NCBI RefSeq assembly: GCF_900155965.1 | Contig: NZ_FTMG01000012.1 | Span: 1 to 64,000 of the forward strand | Direction of reading: 5' to 3' | DNA from: Mucilaginibacter lappiensis | Lineage (GTDB): Bacteria > Bacteroidota > Bacteroidia > Sphingobacteriales > Sphingobacteriaceae | Length of the DNA: 64,000 bases | Shown here: positions 63,110 through 64,000 of the stretch, one piece after another | Layout of the letters: each line of letters opens with the position of its first letter | How positions within the stretch are numbered: the stretch's first letter is position 1 | The notes under the pieces: model-generated | The model's input: the letters and a program-made list of their open reading frames with translations, nothing else | What the model was told of the DNA's origin: nothing | Databases searched by the model: none | Made by a program: the position numbers and the translations under genes

Positions 63110-64000
63110 ATGCCGGACAAGCTATCTGCAGGGCGCCCTGAGTTTAAAGAAGCCCTGAAATTTTGGTTCAAATTAGGCTGGATCAGCTTTGGCGGTACAG
63201 CCGGTCACATCGCCATCATGCATGATTTTTTAGTGGATAAAAAGAAGTGGATCAGTAACAGCCGCTTTTTTCATGCCCTGAGTATCTGTATGTTGTTGCC
63301 CGGTCCGGAGGCACAGCAACTGGCCATATATATAGGCAAACAATTGCATGGCCGTAAAGGCGGACTGGCAGCCGGTACCCTGTTTGTGCTGCCCTCCATG
63401 TTTATTTTACTGGGATTGAGTATCATTTATGTATCATACGGAAACCTGCCCTGGATATATGCCATGTTTAACGGACTCAAGCCGGCCGTGATTGCCATTA
63501 TTATAGGGGCCTTGTTTAAGGTTGGGCAAAAGTCACTACAGGGCGTTCTGCATTATGTGGTGGCAGGTATAGCGTTTGTCTGTATCTTCTTTTTTAATAT
63601 ACCCTTGCTTACCATCATCATCGCTACTATTTTGCTGGCCCTTCTTATTAGGTATATCTTTCCACGAGTGTTGAAAGTTGATGCCGGGCAGGAAGAGCAA
63701 CTGGCAAGTAACGAGCAGGAGTATTTTGTGAATAAGTTTTCGGTTACCGAAAATCAATTTGAGCTCAAACAGTTGTTGATGCAATTGCTGGTGTTCCTGC
63801 TTTTGTGGTTGCTGCCCCTTGCATTCTTTTACCTGTTTAGTCCAGATTTTTTATTCTGGAAAACATTGATCCTGTTTTTTACCCAAACCGCCTTTTTCAC
63901 CATCGGTGGCTCCTATACCGTGATGCCCTACGTGGCTCAGTTTGCGGTTGGTAAACTGAACTGGTTATCCAAATCGCAAATGGTTGATGGCTTTGCCCTT
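63110..64000 (+). CDS. Chromate transporter (CHR family), 5' part
   Basis: The open frame from ATG 63110 runs off the window after 297 codons, so only the N-terminal part is present. The first CHR domain has the motifs WISFGGTAGHIAIMH and LLPGPEAQQLAIYIG, followed by several membrane helices. The second domain begins FFTIGGSYTVMPYVAQ. Two CHR domains mark the long-chain ChrA type, normally about 400 residues, which extrudes chromate. A charged linker (about 190-220) joins the halves. No chromate-reductase gene is nearby. Confidence 0.85.
   Translation, partial: MPDKLSAGRPEFKEALKFWFKLGWISFGGTAGHIAIMHDFLVDKKKWISNSRFFHALSICMLLPGPEAQQLAIYIGKQLHGRKGGLAAGTLFVLPSMFILLGLSIIYVSYGNLPWIYAMFNGLKPAVIAIIIGALFKVGQKSLQGVLHYVVAGIAFVCIFFFNIPLLTIIIATILLALLIRYIFPRVLKVDAGQEEQLASNEQEYFVNKFSVTENQFELKQLLMQLLVFLLLWLLPLAFFYLFSPDFLFWKTLILFFTQTAFFTIGGSYTVMPYVAQFAVGKLNWLSKSQMVDGFAL

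Overview
The window comes from a Bacteroidota chromosome, most likely Sphingobacteriaceae close to Mucilaginibacter or Pedobacter. This is inferred from gene content, not from a database match. The indicators are SusC/SusD pairs, T9SS type B sorting, GLPGLI, DUF6377, DUF3823, DUF6786 and DUF7660 proteins, TAnnTTTG-type promoter boxes, few Shine-Dalgarno sequences and many gene-free repeats. I see no phage, transposase, CRISPR array or tRNA gene.

Layout. 1-350 holds the tail of an rRNA operon: 23S-5S spacer, 5S gene and terminator. 445-2583 holds a DUF7660 protein, a degenerate receiver protein, a pirin and a Crp/Fnr regulator. 2821-10033 is a sugar catabolic cassette: secreted GH172, FAH-family enzyme, DUF6786 lipoprotein, FucP-type symporter and L-fucose/D-arabinose-dehydrogenase-like SDR, followed by a DUF6377 membrane regulator. 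I read it as use of D-arabinose or L-fucose from furanosides. 10165-13760 is a TonB-dependent-receptor-like barrel with a GLPGLI protein. 14123-18744 (minus strand) is a MacAB-TolC-like efflux operon.

19084-34516 is a polysaccharide utilization locus. It has a single-polypeptide membrane regulator (LamG-like and Kelch domains outside, SARP/BTAD inside), SusC, SusD, a DUF3823 lipoprotein, an unrecognised secreted TIM-barrel-like protein, a beta-propeller-like lipoprotein and a GH92 alpha-mannosidase. The likely substrate is an alpha-mannoside. 34673-38755 holds an APC permease, a carboxypeptidase-regulatory-like protein and a PQQ-type dehydrogenase fused to cytochrome c.

38775-57186 is a surface-adhesin locus. 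A STAND-type NTPase regulator is divergent from a 3993-residue T9SS type B cargo, which carries 31 Ig-like repeats, seven beta-sandwich modules, one FN3 domain and the sorting domain. It is followed by a PorP/SprF protein, an OmpA/PD40 protein and a small LuxR-type HTH protein. The adhesin contains an internal duplication of about 3 kb.

57924-64000 holds an AlkC-like DNA glycosylase with a Crp/Fnr regulator, a divergent SDR/FabF pair sharing two operator-like dyads, a DoxX protein and a chromate transporter cut by the window end.

Between genes there are several repeat families: a 105-108 bp element with 14-bp terminal inverted repeats (two copies, opposite orientation), a roughly 250-bp AT-rich post-gene repeat ending in a hairpin (two copies), a nested inverted repeat near 62.4 kb, and REP-like hairpins.
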